From positions 62,001 through 126,000 of the forward strand of contig URVM01000004.1 of NCBI GenBank assembly GCA_900551325.1: a DNA stretch of 64,000 nucleotides. The letters are read 5' to 3'. The notes under the pieces are model-generated. The model saw only the letters and a program-made list of their open reading frames with translations. It was not told the origin of the DNA and did no database searches. Every line of letters starts with the position of its first letter. Position 1 is the stretch's first letter. This document shows, in pieces, positions 44,999 through 54,790 of the stretch. Origin of the DNA: an uncultured Eubacteriales bacterium (GTDB taxonomy: Bacteria; Bacillota; Clostridia; Lachnospirales; Cellulosilyticaceae). The translations under genes were made by a program, and so were the position numbers.

Positions 44999-47788
44999 TT
45001 ATCTTTCTCTATAAATATTTGCTTTATTTTGTGGCTTAATTTGCTTGTTCCCTGTACAAATACCTAATTGACTATTTCCTAATAAATAAGGGAGCAGACT
45101 AAACTTTTCATCTAAGTTCTTAAGAGTTGTTTTTAAAATTTGTCTTTGTAATTTAAGACATGCCTCTGGTTTTTTACCCATTAAAATAGTATGCTCAATA
45201 AAGCTTCCCTTTTCAAAGGCATTGCCTACTAGACCCATTTGTCTTTGATACTCAGCAAGTGCATCAAGACGTGCTACCTTAAGGGCTTCACTATTTAAGT
45301 TCTGTCTAAGCACTTGAGGGGCTTCTTGAATGGTCTTTAAAGAAGCTAAGAAATTTGGATCCCGATAAGTATATACTACTAAACTACTTGGGTATTTAGC
45401 AACTATACTACTACCATAAGCACCATGTTCTGCTCGTATTATAGGACGTAAATATTGATTGGTCATATAAGAAGCCATCACATAATCTACTCCATCTACA
45501 AGGTCACTGCCTTTATCATAGCTTAAAACTAAATAATCAACAGGTGTACTTTTATAATATAGTGTTAACTTTTCTTTTTTTACAAAGGTATAAGTTTCCT
45601 TTTTTGTTTCTGTCTTTTCCCTTTTATTAAAACACTTTTCCATTTGTTCAAGTTGACTTTTTCTAAAGGCCTTATCTCCTTGAATACCAATCATAGTTCC
45701 ATCTCTATAAACAAGTACTTCTCCTATATCTTTTATCTTCTCTACATAGGTACCTTCTTTATCTAATTTAAACTTTGTTACCCACTCATATAAAGGATAA
45801 TGTTGTTCATATAGATAACGTTTATAGCCTTCTTGCCCTCCTGCATTTAACCATTTTAGTGTACCTAGTAAATCTTGACTAAACTTTTCATTAAAATCAT
45901 TTGTAAAGGTTTTTAGTTGGTCTTTGTACCATTTATTATCTTTTTGCTTCAGTATTTCTTTGACCTCCTCATAGAACGCCAGTGCATCAAAATCTTGATG
46001 ACTTAAAAAACTAATCTTTATATAAGGCTCTACTTCATCATATCCTGTAGCTAATATATCTACATCTACTAATGCTTTAAATGGCATTTGTTCATTTGCA
46101 GCTTTCTTTAAACATCTACTATATAAGAAAAGGTATGGAAGATCTTCTTGTTTTATATGATTTGTAGGTAAATAAATTGAAGTACTTTTAAGTGGTCCTG
46201 TATTTTCCGTTAGAACATACTTAATTCCATCTTTATCTACTACTTTGTAAGGTAATACTTCTTTCACTATAAGTTCTTCTAAATCAATATCTGGTAAAGG
46301 CAAATGTTTGGTTTCCTTTTGCCAAATACCCATTTTAGCCAATATATTGTTCCAATCTTGACTCTTATCTACAATATTTTGTGTACCCTTACTTATTCCA
46401 CTCGGTACTAGATGAATATATAGTGAGGGGCTTTCAAGTAAAAGCTTTCTATACGTATCTGGGACTTTCTGCATTTTACCTATATGCTCTTTATCAGAAA
46501 AATAGTACTGATTAAATTTATCATGAGCCCATGCATCTAAGTAGGTTTGAGCAATTTCAATACCTCTTGTAGGAGAGAGTTCTTCGCTATAAGCGGCAAT
46601 TTGATTTTTCACAATAATACTTTGCTCAATATCTTGTTCTAATTTTCCCTTTTCTAGATTTGCAAGTACACTTTCTAAAACTGCTTTAACTTGTTCTTTT
46701 TTATCTTCTTGTATATCTGAAAGTACAATAGAATAAGAAGGGTATTTAACATAGCTATCCTTTATAATTTGTACATGGGAAATACCTTGACGTTTTAGAG
46801 ATTCTATAAAATAAGACTTTTCATCTACAAGATAAGTACTTACCCAAAGATCCATTTCTAACATTTCATTACTAGTTAAATCCTTTTCTACAACAAAACT
46901 CTTAATCAAATAACCTTTTTTCCCTCCTCCAGTAAAATATAAAGTTTTCTCATCCTCTTTAAACGTAGGTTTAACATTTACATTCACTTGTCTATCTTCT
47001 AGAGGTAAATCTTTAAAATGCTCATTAATTAAATCTAGCACATGATCTATAGGCAAGTCTCCATAAAGAATAATCATCATATTACTAGGAAAATAGAAAT
47101 CTTTATAGGTCTTAATAAATTTTTCATAAGTTAAGTCAGGAATAGCACTTGGTTCTCCTCCACTATCATTTGCATAGTGAGTGCCTTCATAAATACCTTG
47201 GCGAATTGCTCTAAATACTTGTCTATTCTTATCTAAACTTGCACCCTTCATTTCATTGTACACTACACCACCGTACTCTTTTGTATCTGGATTGTAGTGA
47301 AAAGCCTCCTCGTAAAAGCTAGAAGGATTGTAGGTCATTGTAGGATTTAAAATACTATCTAAATAAATAGAAAGTAAAGCCTCAAAGCATGCTTCATGAG
47401 AAGTGGCAAAAGGAAACATAGTCATATCTGAACTAGTCATAGCATTCATAAATAAGTTAGGATATTTACTACTTGCATCAAAAAACAAAGTTGAAGATGG
47501 GTATTTCTTCGACCCTGTAAAAATAGCATGTTCAATAATATGATTTACGCCTGTATTGTCTGTAGTAGGCGTTTTGACACCTAGAGTAAAACATTTATTT
47601 TTATCCTTATTTTTAATCCATACTACGTTTAGTCCACTTGCCACATGCTTATACTCATGTAAGACGTCCTCCCCGTATACTGTTTCTTGTTTTAGTACAA
47701 AAGTATTTGACTTGCCACTTACAATAATAGTCATAGAAAGTATGAAAACTACTATGGCATAAATGCTATATTTTCTTATCTTTTTCAC
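44999..47788 (-). CDS. Exported M16C (presequence protease-like) zinc metallopeptidase
   Basis: A 929-residue insulinase-fold enzyme. The inverted zinc motif is HIIEH in NHIIEHAIFTGSKKYP, and the third ligand Glu is in GVVYNEMKGA, as in presequence protease PreP. Four half-domains with a hinge are expected from the length. Unlike most family members it starts with an export signal or anchor (MKKIRKYSIYAIVVFILSM), so it probably degrades peptides outside the membrane. GTG start with an AAGGAGC site. No operon partner. Confidence 0.88.
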   Translation of the reverse strand: MKKIRKYSIYAIVVFILSMTIIVSGKSNTFVLKQETVYGEDVLHEYKHVASGLNVVWIKNKDKNKCFTLGVKTPTTDNTGVNHIIEHAIFTGSKKYPSSTLFFDASSKYPNLFMNAMTSSDMTMFPFATSHEACFEALLSIYLDSILNPTMTYNPSSFYEEAFHYNPDTKEYGGVVYNEMKGASLDKNRQVFRAIRQGIYEGTHYANDSGGEPSAIPDLTYEKFIKTYKDFYFPSNMMIILYGDLPIDHVLDLINEHFKDLPLEDRQVNVNVKPTFKEDEKTLYFTGGGKKGYLIKSFVVEKDLTSNEMLEMDLWVSTYLVDEKSYFIESLKRQGISHVQIIKDSYVKYPSYSIVLSDIQEDKKEQVKAVLESVLANLEKGKLEQDIEQSIIVKNQIAAYSEELSPTRGIEIAQTYLDAWAHDKFNQYYFSDKEHIGKMQKVPDTYRKLLLESPSLYIHLVPSGISKGTQNIVDKSQDWNNILAKMGIWQKETKHLPLPDIDLEELIVKEVLPYKVVDKDGIKYVLTENTGPLKSTSIYLPTNHIKQEDLPYLFLYSRCLKKAANEQMPFKALVDVDILATGYDEVEPYIKISFLSHQDFDALAFYEEVKEILKQKDNKWYKDQLKTFTNDFNEKFSQDLLGTLKWLNAGGQEGYKRYLYEQHYPLYEWVTKFKLDKEGTYVEKIKDIGEVLVYRDGTMIGIQGDKAFRKSQLEQMEKCFNKREKTETKKETYTFVKKEKLTLYYKSTPVDYLVLSYDKGSDLVDGVDYVMASYMTNQYLRPIIRAEHGAYGSSIVAKYPSSLVVYTYRDPNFLASLKTIQEAPQVLRQNLNSEALKVARLDALAEYQRQMGLVGNAFEKGSFIEHTILMGKKPEACLKLQRQILKTTLKNLDEKFSLLPYLLGNSQLGICTGNKQIKPQNKANIYRER

Positions 47789-47928
47789 TATACTCAGCTC
47801 CTTCTCGTCTTACTATAGCTTGTGCAACTTTCAACCAATCATACAATTTTATGACTAATTTCATACTAGCGAATTAGCTTCTTCTATACTATAATGCTAA
47901 TTAAAGACTTCTTAAGGATGTGATAAAA

Positions 47929-48795
47929 ATGAACTATCGTATACAAAATGAATATTTAACTGCTGTTATTAAAGATACTGGCGCTGAACTATGTGAACTT
48001 ACAGATAAAGATAACGTCCAGTATATTTGGACTGCTGATCCTACTTACTGGGGAAGACATACCCCTATCCTTTTCCCTCTAGTTGGTAAAGTAACTGGAA
48101 ATGCTTATACTGTGAATGGACAAGACTACGCGCTTGGTCAACATGGTTTTGCTCGTGACTTTATGTTTCAGGTTGAAAGTCAAAGTGATGATTCCATTAC
48201 TTTTGTTCTACATAGTGATGAAGCTACCAAAAAGTTATTCCCTTACGCTTTTACTTTAAAAGTAATCTATACGCTTAAAGAGAAAACTTTAGCCATTGGT
48301 TACGAAGTGATTAATAAAGATACAGAAGAAATGTTCTTCAAAATTGGTGCTCATCCTGGATTTAGATGTCCACTCTTTGAAGATGAAACAATGGAAGACT
48401 ATACACTCTCCTTTGAAAAAGAAGAAGAAGTTACTTTTATGCCGCTTACACCAGAAGGCTATTTTACAAGAGCCACTCAAAAATGTATAACTACACCTCT
48501 TGCTTTAAGCCCACAACTTTTTGCAAAAGATGCACTCGTATATGGTGACTTTACAAGTAGCTTTGTTACACTAACTAGTAAAAAACATAATAAGTCTATC
48601 CAAGTTGGTTTTGATGGTTTTCCATTTTTAGGTATTTGGTCACCTCTTAGCCCTTCACCATTTGTTTGTATCGAGCCTTGGTTTGGTCATGCAGACTATG
48701 AAGATGAAGGTAATGAATGGACTAAGAAAAGTGATTTAAATCATCTTATGCCAGAACAAACCTTTGCTTGTACACATACTATTACGATTCAATAA
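47929..48795 (+). CDS. Aldose 1-epimerase/mutarotase-like protein
   Basis: A 288-residue galactose mutarotase-fold protein of the LacX-like type. The catalytic His is in GQHGFARDF, and a second conserved stretch is KIGAHPGFRCPLF; IEPWFGHADYE near the end is also typical. The ATG at 47929 follows AAGGATG; an in-frame GTG three codons upstream is less likely. It interconverts sugar anomers (family knowledge); the sugar is unknown. First plus-strand gene of the window, single-gene transcript with its own terminator. Confidence 0.88.
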   Translation: MNYRIQNEYLTAVIKDTGAELCELTDKDNVQYIWTADPTYWGRHTPILFPLVGKVTGNAYTVNGQDYALGQHGFARDFMFQVESQSDDSITFVLHSDEATKKLFPYAFTLKVIYTLKEKTLAIGYEVINKDTEEMFFKIGAHPGFRCPLFEDETMEDYTLSFEKEEEVTFMPLTPEGYFTRATQKCITTPLALSPQLFAKDALVYGDFTSSFVTLTSKKHNKSIQVGFDGFPFLGIWSPLSPSPFVCIEPWFGHADYEDEGNEWTKKSDLNHLMPEQTFACTHTITIQ

Positions 48796-48820
48796 GGACG
48801 GCCCTTGGCCGTCCTTATTT
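48791..48820 (+). terminator. Terminator of the mutarotase gene
   Basis: Twelve-base perfect arms AATAAGGACGGC / GCCGTCCTTATT with a five-base loop and a T-rich tail, starting inside the stop codon. Confidence 0.88.
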
Positions 48821-48830
48821 TTATGTTTAA

Positions 48831-48860
48831 TCATAGTTTATAGAAAAGTAGTCATATATT
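48831..48860 (+). promoter_or_regulatory. Possible mother-cell (sigma-E/K-like) promoter of sleC
   Basis: TCATAGT (48831-48837), 15 bases, CATATATT (48853-48860), about 40 bases upstream of the sleC ATG. The CATA core of the -10 is typical of mother-cell sigma factors; the -35 is weak. Confidence 0.4.
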
Positions 48861-48899
48861 ATAGGTAGTAACCCTATATGTTACAGAAGGAGGTATAAG

Positions 48900-50216
48900 A
48901 TGCCCAGATATATTCATCCCCCTGTTCTTTCCAGGCAATCATTAGGTACTTTAATTGTAGACGTTACAACTGACCCGACTATTACAGCTCTACGACCCTT
49001 ACCTGGGGCACAAGTTGTTATAAAACAAAGAGATTCAACTGGTACGGATAGAATCATTGCTCAGCTTACTACAAACGACAATGGTCAGACACCTGTTATC
49101 CAGCTAAATGCCCCATCTGATGAACTCTCACAATTTCCTCAAACTACAGAAACACCTTTTGCACCCTATATTGTAGAAGTTTCAGCAGCCAACTACATTC
49201 CTACTGTTGTAAATGGTACCCAAATTTTTGCTAACATACGCTCCATTCAACCTGTTCGTCTTATAAATAGTGAACCTGTTTTTGCATCCTCAAGATTTAA
49301 TAGCTTTAAGCGTCAACAAGTAGATGAAGTATCTATTGGTCCACCTACACTTTATGGAGATTATCCACCTAAAATCCCTGAGTCCTCCATTAAAAACACT
49401 TCTGCTCCTGGCTTTATCGTTCTTCCTGAAGTTGTAGTTCCAGAATTTGTAATCGTTCACGACGGTTCACCTAATAACACAAGTGTACCTAACTACACAG
49501 TTAACTTTACAGACTATATTAAAAACGTTGCTTCTTCAGAAATTTATCCTACTTGGCCTACTGAAACTATTCGTGCCAATGTAGTAGCTATTATTTCTTT
49601 CACCCTTAATAGAGTTTATACCGAATGGTATAGAAACCAAGGTAAAAACTTTACCATTACTAACTCTACTGCTTTTGACCATGCTTTCTTCTTTGGACGA
49701 GATATTTTTGACACCATTTCTTTAGAAGTAGACCAAATATTTAGCACCTATGTTAAACGTCCTGGTGTAGAACAACCTTTGCTCACCCAATACTGCGATG
49801 GTGCTAAATCAACTTGTCCAAACTGGATGACCCAGTGGGGTAGTAAAGCGCTCGGAGACGAAGGACGTACTTATGACGAAATTCTCCGTTTCTACTATGG
49901 TGAAGATATCACCCTTCCTAATGCACCTGTCGTATCTGGTGTGCCAGAGTCCTATCCTGGTAGTCCACTTCGATTAGGTGATAGTGGTTCGGCTGTAAGA
50001 ACGATTCAAGAGCAACTTAACCGTATATCTAATAACTACCCTCTCATTCCTAAAGTACGTACAACAGGTAACTTTGATGAGGCTACTGAAGAGGCTGTTA
50101 AAACTTTTCAACGTATCTTCCACCTTACACCTGATGGTATTGTAGGCAAAAATACCTGGTATGAAATCTCAAGGGTTTATGTAGCTGTTACAAAAATCGG
50201 CGAACTTCTAAGTTAA
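48900..50216 (+). CDS. sleC: Spore cortex-lytic enzyme SleC (zymogen)
   Basis: SleC hydrolyses spore cortex peptidoglycan during germination and is stored as an inactive precursor. The 438-residue length matches clostridial SleC. Residues 1-170 form the pre/pro region (GTLIVDVTTDPT...GAQVV fold). The catalytic SpoIID-like domain spans about 180-340, with VASSEIYPTWPTETIRANV (putative catalytic Glu214), FTLNRVYTEWYR and CPNWMTQWGSKALGD. A peptidoglycan-binding domain (about 358-425, LGDSGSAVRTIQEQLN) ends the protein. Csp proteases, encoded here at 58-63 kb, are the known activators in other clostridia. Strong GGAGG site. Confidence 0.93.
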   Translation: MPRYIHPPVLSRQSLGTLIVDVTTDPTITALRPLPGAQVVIKQRDSTGTDRIIAQLTTNDNGQTPVIQLNAPSDELSQFPQTTETPFAPYIVEVSAANYIPTVVNGTQIFANIRSIQPVRLINSEPVFASSRFNSFKRQQVDEVSIGPPTLYGDYPPKIPESSIKNTSAPGFIVLPEVVVPEFVIVHDGSPNNTSVPNYTVNFTDYIKNVASSEIYPTWPTETIRANVVAIISFTLNRVYTEWYRNQGKNFTITNSTAFDHAFFFGRDIFDTISLEVDQIFSTYVKRPGVEQPLLTQYCDGAKSTCPNWMTQWGSKALGDEGRTYDEILRFYYGEDITLPNAPVVSGVPESYPGSPLRLGDSGSAVRTIQEQLNRISNNYPLIPKVRTTGNFDEATEEAVKTFQRIFHLTPDGIVGKNTWYEISRVYVAVTKIGELLS

Positions 50217-50221
50217 TTGTG

Positions 50222-50257
50222 AAAAACCAACAAGTCTGTGTCAGCTTGTTGGTTTTT
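50222..50257 (+). terminator. Terminator of sleC
   Basis: Thirteen-base perfect arms AAAAACCAACAAG / CTTGTTGGTTTTT (50222-50234 and 50245-50257), six bases after the stop, ending in five T. Confidence 0.9.
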
Positions 50258-50323
50258 CCTTTTAAAGCTCTAAATATAATGTTATAATATGAATAATCAT
50301 TTTATTTAGACGGGGGATTTAAT

Positions 50324-52228
50324 ATGATACAAAAACTTAAAGGTACAAAATGGCATTTAGTACCTATTTCTTTACTCTTTGGGGTTTTGCCACTTATTAT
50401 GCACTTGTCCTACTTTAAAGTTGATCCTATTTATCAAGTAGCTCTTAAAACAGATGCTTATCCAGATTGGTTTTTCTTTTATAAGGGACTCTTCTTTATT
50501 CTACTTACAGTTATTATGCTCATTTGTCTTATTTTAGGACGCAAAAATTATCCTATTTGTAGGGATGGTTATTTCAAAATTTATGCCTTAGGTGGACTTG
50601 CCTTTATTCTTATCACCATTTTTTCTACCTATTTCTCACCTTATAAAGATTTAGCGATTATAGGTGGACCTACACGATATGAAGGCCTAGGTGTGATGAT
50701 TTGTTACATTATGGTTATGTTTTATGCCTATGCCACTTTCCAGGAGGTATCTGATTATAAATATATTATTATACCTTTTGCTTTTGCTACAGTTGTTCAA
50801 GCTCTAACAGGCTTTACTCAAATGATTGGGCGAGACTTTACACATTGGAAATTTATTCGTGATCTTATTGCTCCGGGAGAGTTCGAAGCTTGGAATTACT
50901 ATAGCCCTGGTACGGAACCTTGGTTTCCTAAGACTATGCCCACTTGGCAAGGGACCTTAGGAAATAGTAACTATAGTGGAAGTTTCATTAGCTTAGCCTT
51001 ACCACTTTTTATCATTTTACTTCTTAGAGCAAAGTCTAAGAAACAACGTCTTAGCTTGATTTTTATAGTCCTTTTAACTATTTATGTAACATTTGCTTGT
51101 CGCTCACGCGCTGGGCTCCTAGCTTGTATGGCTGTGACACTTCTTTTTATCCTCACTACCTTACCTGCTATTCCTACTTACTTAAAAAAACTAAAACAAT
51201 ACTTTATAAATCACAAAAAATTATCTTTTTTTACAGCATGTTGCACCTTCATTATTCTTATTGCTTTATTTGTAGCTACACCTGTAAAACAAAGACTTTA
51301 TTATTTAATCCAAGACATCAAAATTACTTTTACACCAAGACAAGCACTCACCTCACAACACCAAGCTTACCCAACAACAGAAATCTTTAAGGATATTCAG
51401 TTTAGTGAAAATAAAATTAAACTTATTTCACCTTCTAATACTTTATTTGTAAACTATGAAAATGGTAATCTAAATTTCCGTGATGGTCTAGGCCGTAAAT
51501 TATTCCCAGTAACAAACCATGAAGATAACTATCGTAGCTTCCTACTTTACCAGCCACCTTATATAGGCTATACTTTTGAGCAGATTGTAGAAGAAGATAC
51601 AGTACGTATCCGTCTATACATAGATAGAAACTTATGGAATACAGAATTTGACCAGCCTATTTGTGGATTTGTTATAAATGAAGAAGGCCAGATTACTTGG
51701 ACCGACTACATAAATTTTGAACCTTTAGACATCCAACAGCCTGAAACACTTGGCTTTAAAGGAAAAGAAAGACTAGGTTCTAGCCGTGGCTATATTTGGT
51801 CTAGAAGCTTACCTCTTCTTAGAAATCACATGCTCCTTGGTGCTGGTCCTGACATGTTTATGCTAGAGTTTCCTTACAATGATTTTTGGGGTAAACTTGA
51901 ATTTATGTCTACACCTAGTGACTGTGTAGACAAGCCTCATAATACTTACTTACAATTTTGGATTAATCAAGGCTTCCTTGCCTTTTTAGCTTTCATCCTT
52001 ATTTGCGGAACTTATATTGTTCATTGTCTTAAGTTATATGGTTTCAAAAAAGAATATAATGGAGAAGATTTGTTTGGCCTTGCATTTATGTGTGCTATTG
52101 TAGGTTACTTAGTAGCAAGCTTCTTTAATGATACTACCCTTTCTGTGACTCCATTATTTTTTGCCTTACTTGGTAGTGGTATGGCCTATAATGTAATCTA
52201 TACTAAGAACACAAAAACGCTTCATTAA
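50324..52228 (+). CDS. O-antigen ligase-like polytopic membrane protein
   Basis: A 634-residue protein with about ten membrane segments. The part after residue 480 has the Wzy/WaaL-type pattern SRGYIWSRSLPLLRNHMLLGAGPDMF ... PHNTYLQFWINQGFLAFLAF (motif split; Arg, Gly and His conserved). A large extracellular insert (about 330-470) between membrane segments is beta-rich and not recognised. Such proteins polymerise or ligate cell-surface glycans. No glycan cluster is nearby, so the substrate is unknown. Confidence 0.75.
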   Translation: MIQKLKGTKWHLVPISLLFGVLPLIMHLSYFKVDPIYQVALKTDAYPDWFFFYKGLFFILLTVIMLICLILGRKNYPICRDGYFKIYALGGLAFILITIFSTYFSPYKDLAIIGGPTRYEGLGVMICYIMVMFYAYATFQEVSDYKYIIIPFAFATVVQALTGFTQMIGRDFTHWKFIRDLIAPGEFEAWNYYSPGTEPWFPKTMPTWQGTLGNSNYSGSFISLALPLFIILLLRAKSKKQRLSLIFIVLLTIYVTFACRSRAGLLACMAVTLLFILTTLPAIPTYLKKLKQYFINHKKLSFFTACCTFIILIALFVATPVKQRLYYLIQDIKITFTPRQALTSQHQAYPTTEIFKDIQFSENKIKLISPSNTLFVNYENGNLNFRDGLGRKLFPVTNHEDNYRSFLLYQPPYIGYTFEQIVEEDTVRIRLYIDRNLWNTEFDQPICGFVINEEGQITWTDYINFEPLDIQQPETLGFKGKERLGSSRGYIWSRSLPLLRNHMLLGAGPDMFMLEFPYNDFWGKLEFMSTPSDCVDKPHNTYLQFWINQGFLAFLAFILICGTYIVHCLKLYGFKKEYNGEDLFGLAFMCAIVGYLVASFFNDTTLSVTPLFFALLGSGMAYNVIYTKNTKTLH

Positions 52229-52238
52229 ACCTTACTTT

Positions 52239-52284
52239 AAGTAAACAGTCTACTTTAATCTTTAAGTTGGCTGTTTACTTTTTG
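52239..52284 (+). terminator. Terminator of the O-antigen ligase-like gene
   Basis: Arms AAGTAAACAG / CTGTTTACTT (52239-52248 and 52271-52280) with a 22-base loop and a T-rich tail. Confidence 0.6.
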
Positions 52285-52340
52285 TCTTTCTTTTTGCATA
52301 ATAAAGCTATTACTATTTTAAAAGAGATAGAGGTAAAAGT

Positions 52341-53318
52341 ATGAGTATATTATTTGATCAAACTATTATTCATCTTTTAGACTTAACACAAGGTATGCCT
52401 GTCTTGTCAGCTGGGCCTACTGTACTAAATGATGAAATTGAAGCTTATATTACAACGTATTTAACAGATTTATTTGATAGCCATAGCATTTCACATGCTA
52501 TCTTTGAGGAAACATCTACATGGGGACAGACTCTTCAAACAAATTCTTTAGACTTTTATACTTTCTCTTGTGACCTAGCTAGACAATTTTATGCCTACAT
52601 GCAAACTTTAGAAACTATTCCTAGTGGTGATTTAGTCCTTACAAAGTTTAAACGTGACCAAATTCCCTACTTAGCCTTCTTTAAATTAAATTATAAAGAA
52701 GCCTATACCCATGTAGTAGATCAAGATGTTTCAGGACCTGTAAATCAAATTATTAAACATAAAACTATCTTCCCTGAAACTTCAAGTAAAATTCAAGAGG
52801 CTGCACTCATTAATCTAGAAACCTATGAAATTTTACTTCTAGATGGACATAAGGAAAAATACCTTCATACTCTTCTTGGTACAACTACTTCCTTATCTAC
52901 GAAGCAAAAAATTAAAGTCATAGAAAAGGTTATTACAGAAACTATAGAAGAAAACTTTGATAACAAATTAGAAGCCCTTTCCTTTGCTAAAACTAATCTA
53001 GCTAAAAGCATTGACCATACCAGTAGTATACTTGTAAATGAAGTACTAGAAGAAACCTTCGGTAAACATGAACACCTTAAAGAAGCTTGCTTAAATACCT
53101 TCCAAGAACAAGGTATTACTGAAGAAGCTATTCCTATACCTCATGCTGAAAAAGTAGGTAGAAAATACACTTCTCACAAGCTTAAGACAAGCACTGGCAT
53201 TGAGCTTAAGCTCCCTACAGAAATGCTTCATGACTCAAGTAAAATTGAATTTATAAATAATCCAGATGGCACACTTTCTATTATTTTAAAAAACATTGGC
53301 TCTGTTGTAAGTAAATAA
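52341..53318 (+). CDS. Nucleoid-associated protein, NA37 (YejK/NdpA-like) family
   Basis: A 325-residue cytoplasmic protein. The family pattern is seen in SGDLVLTKFKRDQIPYLAFFKLNYKEAYTH and in the opening IIHLLDLTQGMPVLSAG. YejK/NdpA binds DNA in Enterobacteria; in Firmicutes the role is not established. The C-terminal part (about 270-325, KLKTSTGIELKLPTEMLHD) is also conserved in clostridial copies. Single-gene unit. Confidence 0.78.
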   Translation: MSILFDQTIIHLLDLTQGMPVLSAGPTVLNDEIEAYITTYLTDLFDSHSISHAIFEETSTWGQTLQTNSLDFYTFSCDLARQFYAYMQTLETIPSGDLVLTKFKRDQIPYLAFFKLNYKEAYTHVVDQDVSGPVNQIIKHKTIFPETSSKIQEAALINLETYEILLLDGHKEKYLHTLLGTTTSLSTKQKIKVIEKVITETIEENFDNKLEALSFAKTNLAKSIDHTSSILVNEVLEETFGKHEHLKEACLNTFQEQGITEEAIPIPHAEKVGRKYTSHKLKTSTGIELKLPTEMLHDSSKIEFINNPDGTLSIILKNIGSVVSK

Positions 53319-53357
53319 AAGTAGCCGTTTCTCCATAATGAATAAGCTTAATGCATT

Positions 53358-53405
53358 GAAGGCCTATGGAAACTAGTGATTCTATACTAGTTTCCATAGG
53401 CCTTC
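53358..53405. repeat. Perfect 20-base inverted repeat between convergent genes
   Basis: Arms 53358-53377 and 53386-53405 (GAAGGCCTATGG...CCATAGGCCTTC) pair without mismatch around an eight-base loop. It lies between the stops of the NA37-family gene (plus) and the permease gene (minus), so it may end transcription from both sides, though no long T run flanks it on either side. Confidence 0.7.
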
Positions 53406-53434
53406 TCCTATATAACCTTATTTATTTCACCTTT

Positions 53435-54790
53435 CTATTCTGTACGAATAGCTGATAGAGCTGATAAGCCCATAGCACGTCTTGCTGGGAAATATCCTGA
53501 TATAAGACCGATTACAGTGGAAAACACAAGAGCAGATAAAGCTAACCAAGATGGAATAATAGAAACATTACTGCCTCCACTTCCTAGCATAGCAAACATT
53601 TCTCCTGCTATTTGTGGTCCAAATTTGTTTAGTCCATAGGATAAAATATAGGAAAATAGAACACCTACAGCACCTCCTATAGCACCTATAAGAAGGGCTT
53701 CTACTAAGAACATTTTCTTAATATCTGTAAGTCTTGCTCCAATTACTTTCATGACACCAATTTCTTTTGTACGTTCATAAATAGACATCATCATTGTATT
53801 TGTAATACCGATAGCTGCAACGATTAAAGAAATGGCTCCAATACCTCCTAGCATAATTTGAATACTTGCTGAGGCCTTCTTCATTTCATTTAAATATTCC
53901 ATTGGGCTATAAGCACGATAACCTGCATCGTTTAAAGCTTGCTGAACTGCTAAGACAGCATCTTCATTAGCTACTTTTACACGTAGGTTACGGTATTTAT
54001 TACCGTCATCATAACGACCACTATTTCCTTCTTCACCATAAAGCTTTTTATTGTAACGTTCTTGTTCTTCTTGAAGTTTATTAAACAGTTCTACTGGAAT
54101 CACACAAGAATAATTGTTCTCCCAATCTTCTTCTCCAAACATGCCCATTACTGTTACCTTTGAAACTTTAGGTGGCTCTATTTGATTACCTTCCATATCA
54201 GTGGCTGGTTCTCCTGTATCCCATGAATACTGGCCAATATCTACTTTAAGTACATCTTCACCTACTTTAAACTCCATAGGTGGTGGCGGATTTCTCCAGT
54301 TAATTTCTTGGCCTTTTTTAGCAAATTCTCGTGTAAGCTCTTTCCCTAATAAAATAACATTTTTATCCTCTGGTCCAAAGAGTGAGCCTTCACCTACTTC
54401 ATATCCTAAGACTGCCATTTCATCTGCTGAAAGTCCCCTTATTTCTACTTGCCAGTTTGTACGGTATTTACCAAACTCTAAATAAGCGTTGAGGGTTCTT
54501 ATAGGGATAACCATTTGTACCCCTTCTATTTGTTGTATATTTTCTAGTGCCTTATCATCTAGTTTAGGTGCATTAGCATCTTCCCAGTTGTTTGGATAAA
54601 CTTCTATAATAGTTAAAGACTGCATATTTGCCATTTGTTCCTTAAAGTTAGAATCCATGGCAATTCCCAAAGAAAGCATGAGAATAATAGAACTTGCACC
54701 AATAACTACACCTAATATAGTGAGGAAGGTACGAAGTTTACGCCGCCATAAACTTCGTACACTCATCATAATAAGATCATCAATCCTCAT
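53435..54790 (-). CDS. MacB/FtsX-type ABC transporter permease
   Basis: A 451-residue permease with the MacB layout: an N-terminal membrane helix (about 20-45, RTFLTILGVVIGASSIILML), a large extracytoplasmic domain (about 50-310), and three C-terminal helices with the FtsX domain (YERTKEIGVMKVIGA coupling helix, and SGYFPARRAMGLSALSAIRTE at the end). It overlaps the upstream surface protein gene by 11 bases and pairs with the ATPase at 57.1-57.8 kb. Type VII ABC transporters of this kind act as mechanotransmitters rather than pumps. Confidence 0.9.
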   Translation of the reverse strand: MRIDDLIMMSVRSLWRRKLRTFLTILGVVIGASSIILMLSLGIAMDSNFKEQMANMQSLTIIEVYPNNWEDANAPKLDDKALENIQQIEGVQMVIPIRTLNAYLEFGKYRTNWQVEIRGLSADEMAVLGYEVGEGSLFGPEDKNVILLGKELTREFAKKGQEINWRNPPPPMEFKVGEDVLKVDIGQYSWDTGEPATDMEGNQIEPPKVSKVTVMGMFGEEDWENNYSCVIPVELFNKLQEEQERYNKKLYGEEGNSGRYDDGNKYRNLRVKVANEDAVLAVQQALNDAGYRAYSPMEYLNEMKKASASIQIMLGGIGAISLIVAAIGITNTMMMSIYERTKEIGVMKVIGARLTDIKKMFLVEALLIGAIGGAVGVLFSYILSYGLNKFGPQIAGEMFAMLGSGGSNVSIIPSWLALSALVFSTVIGLISGYFPARRAMGLSALSAIRTE

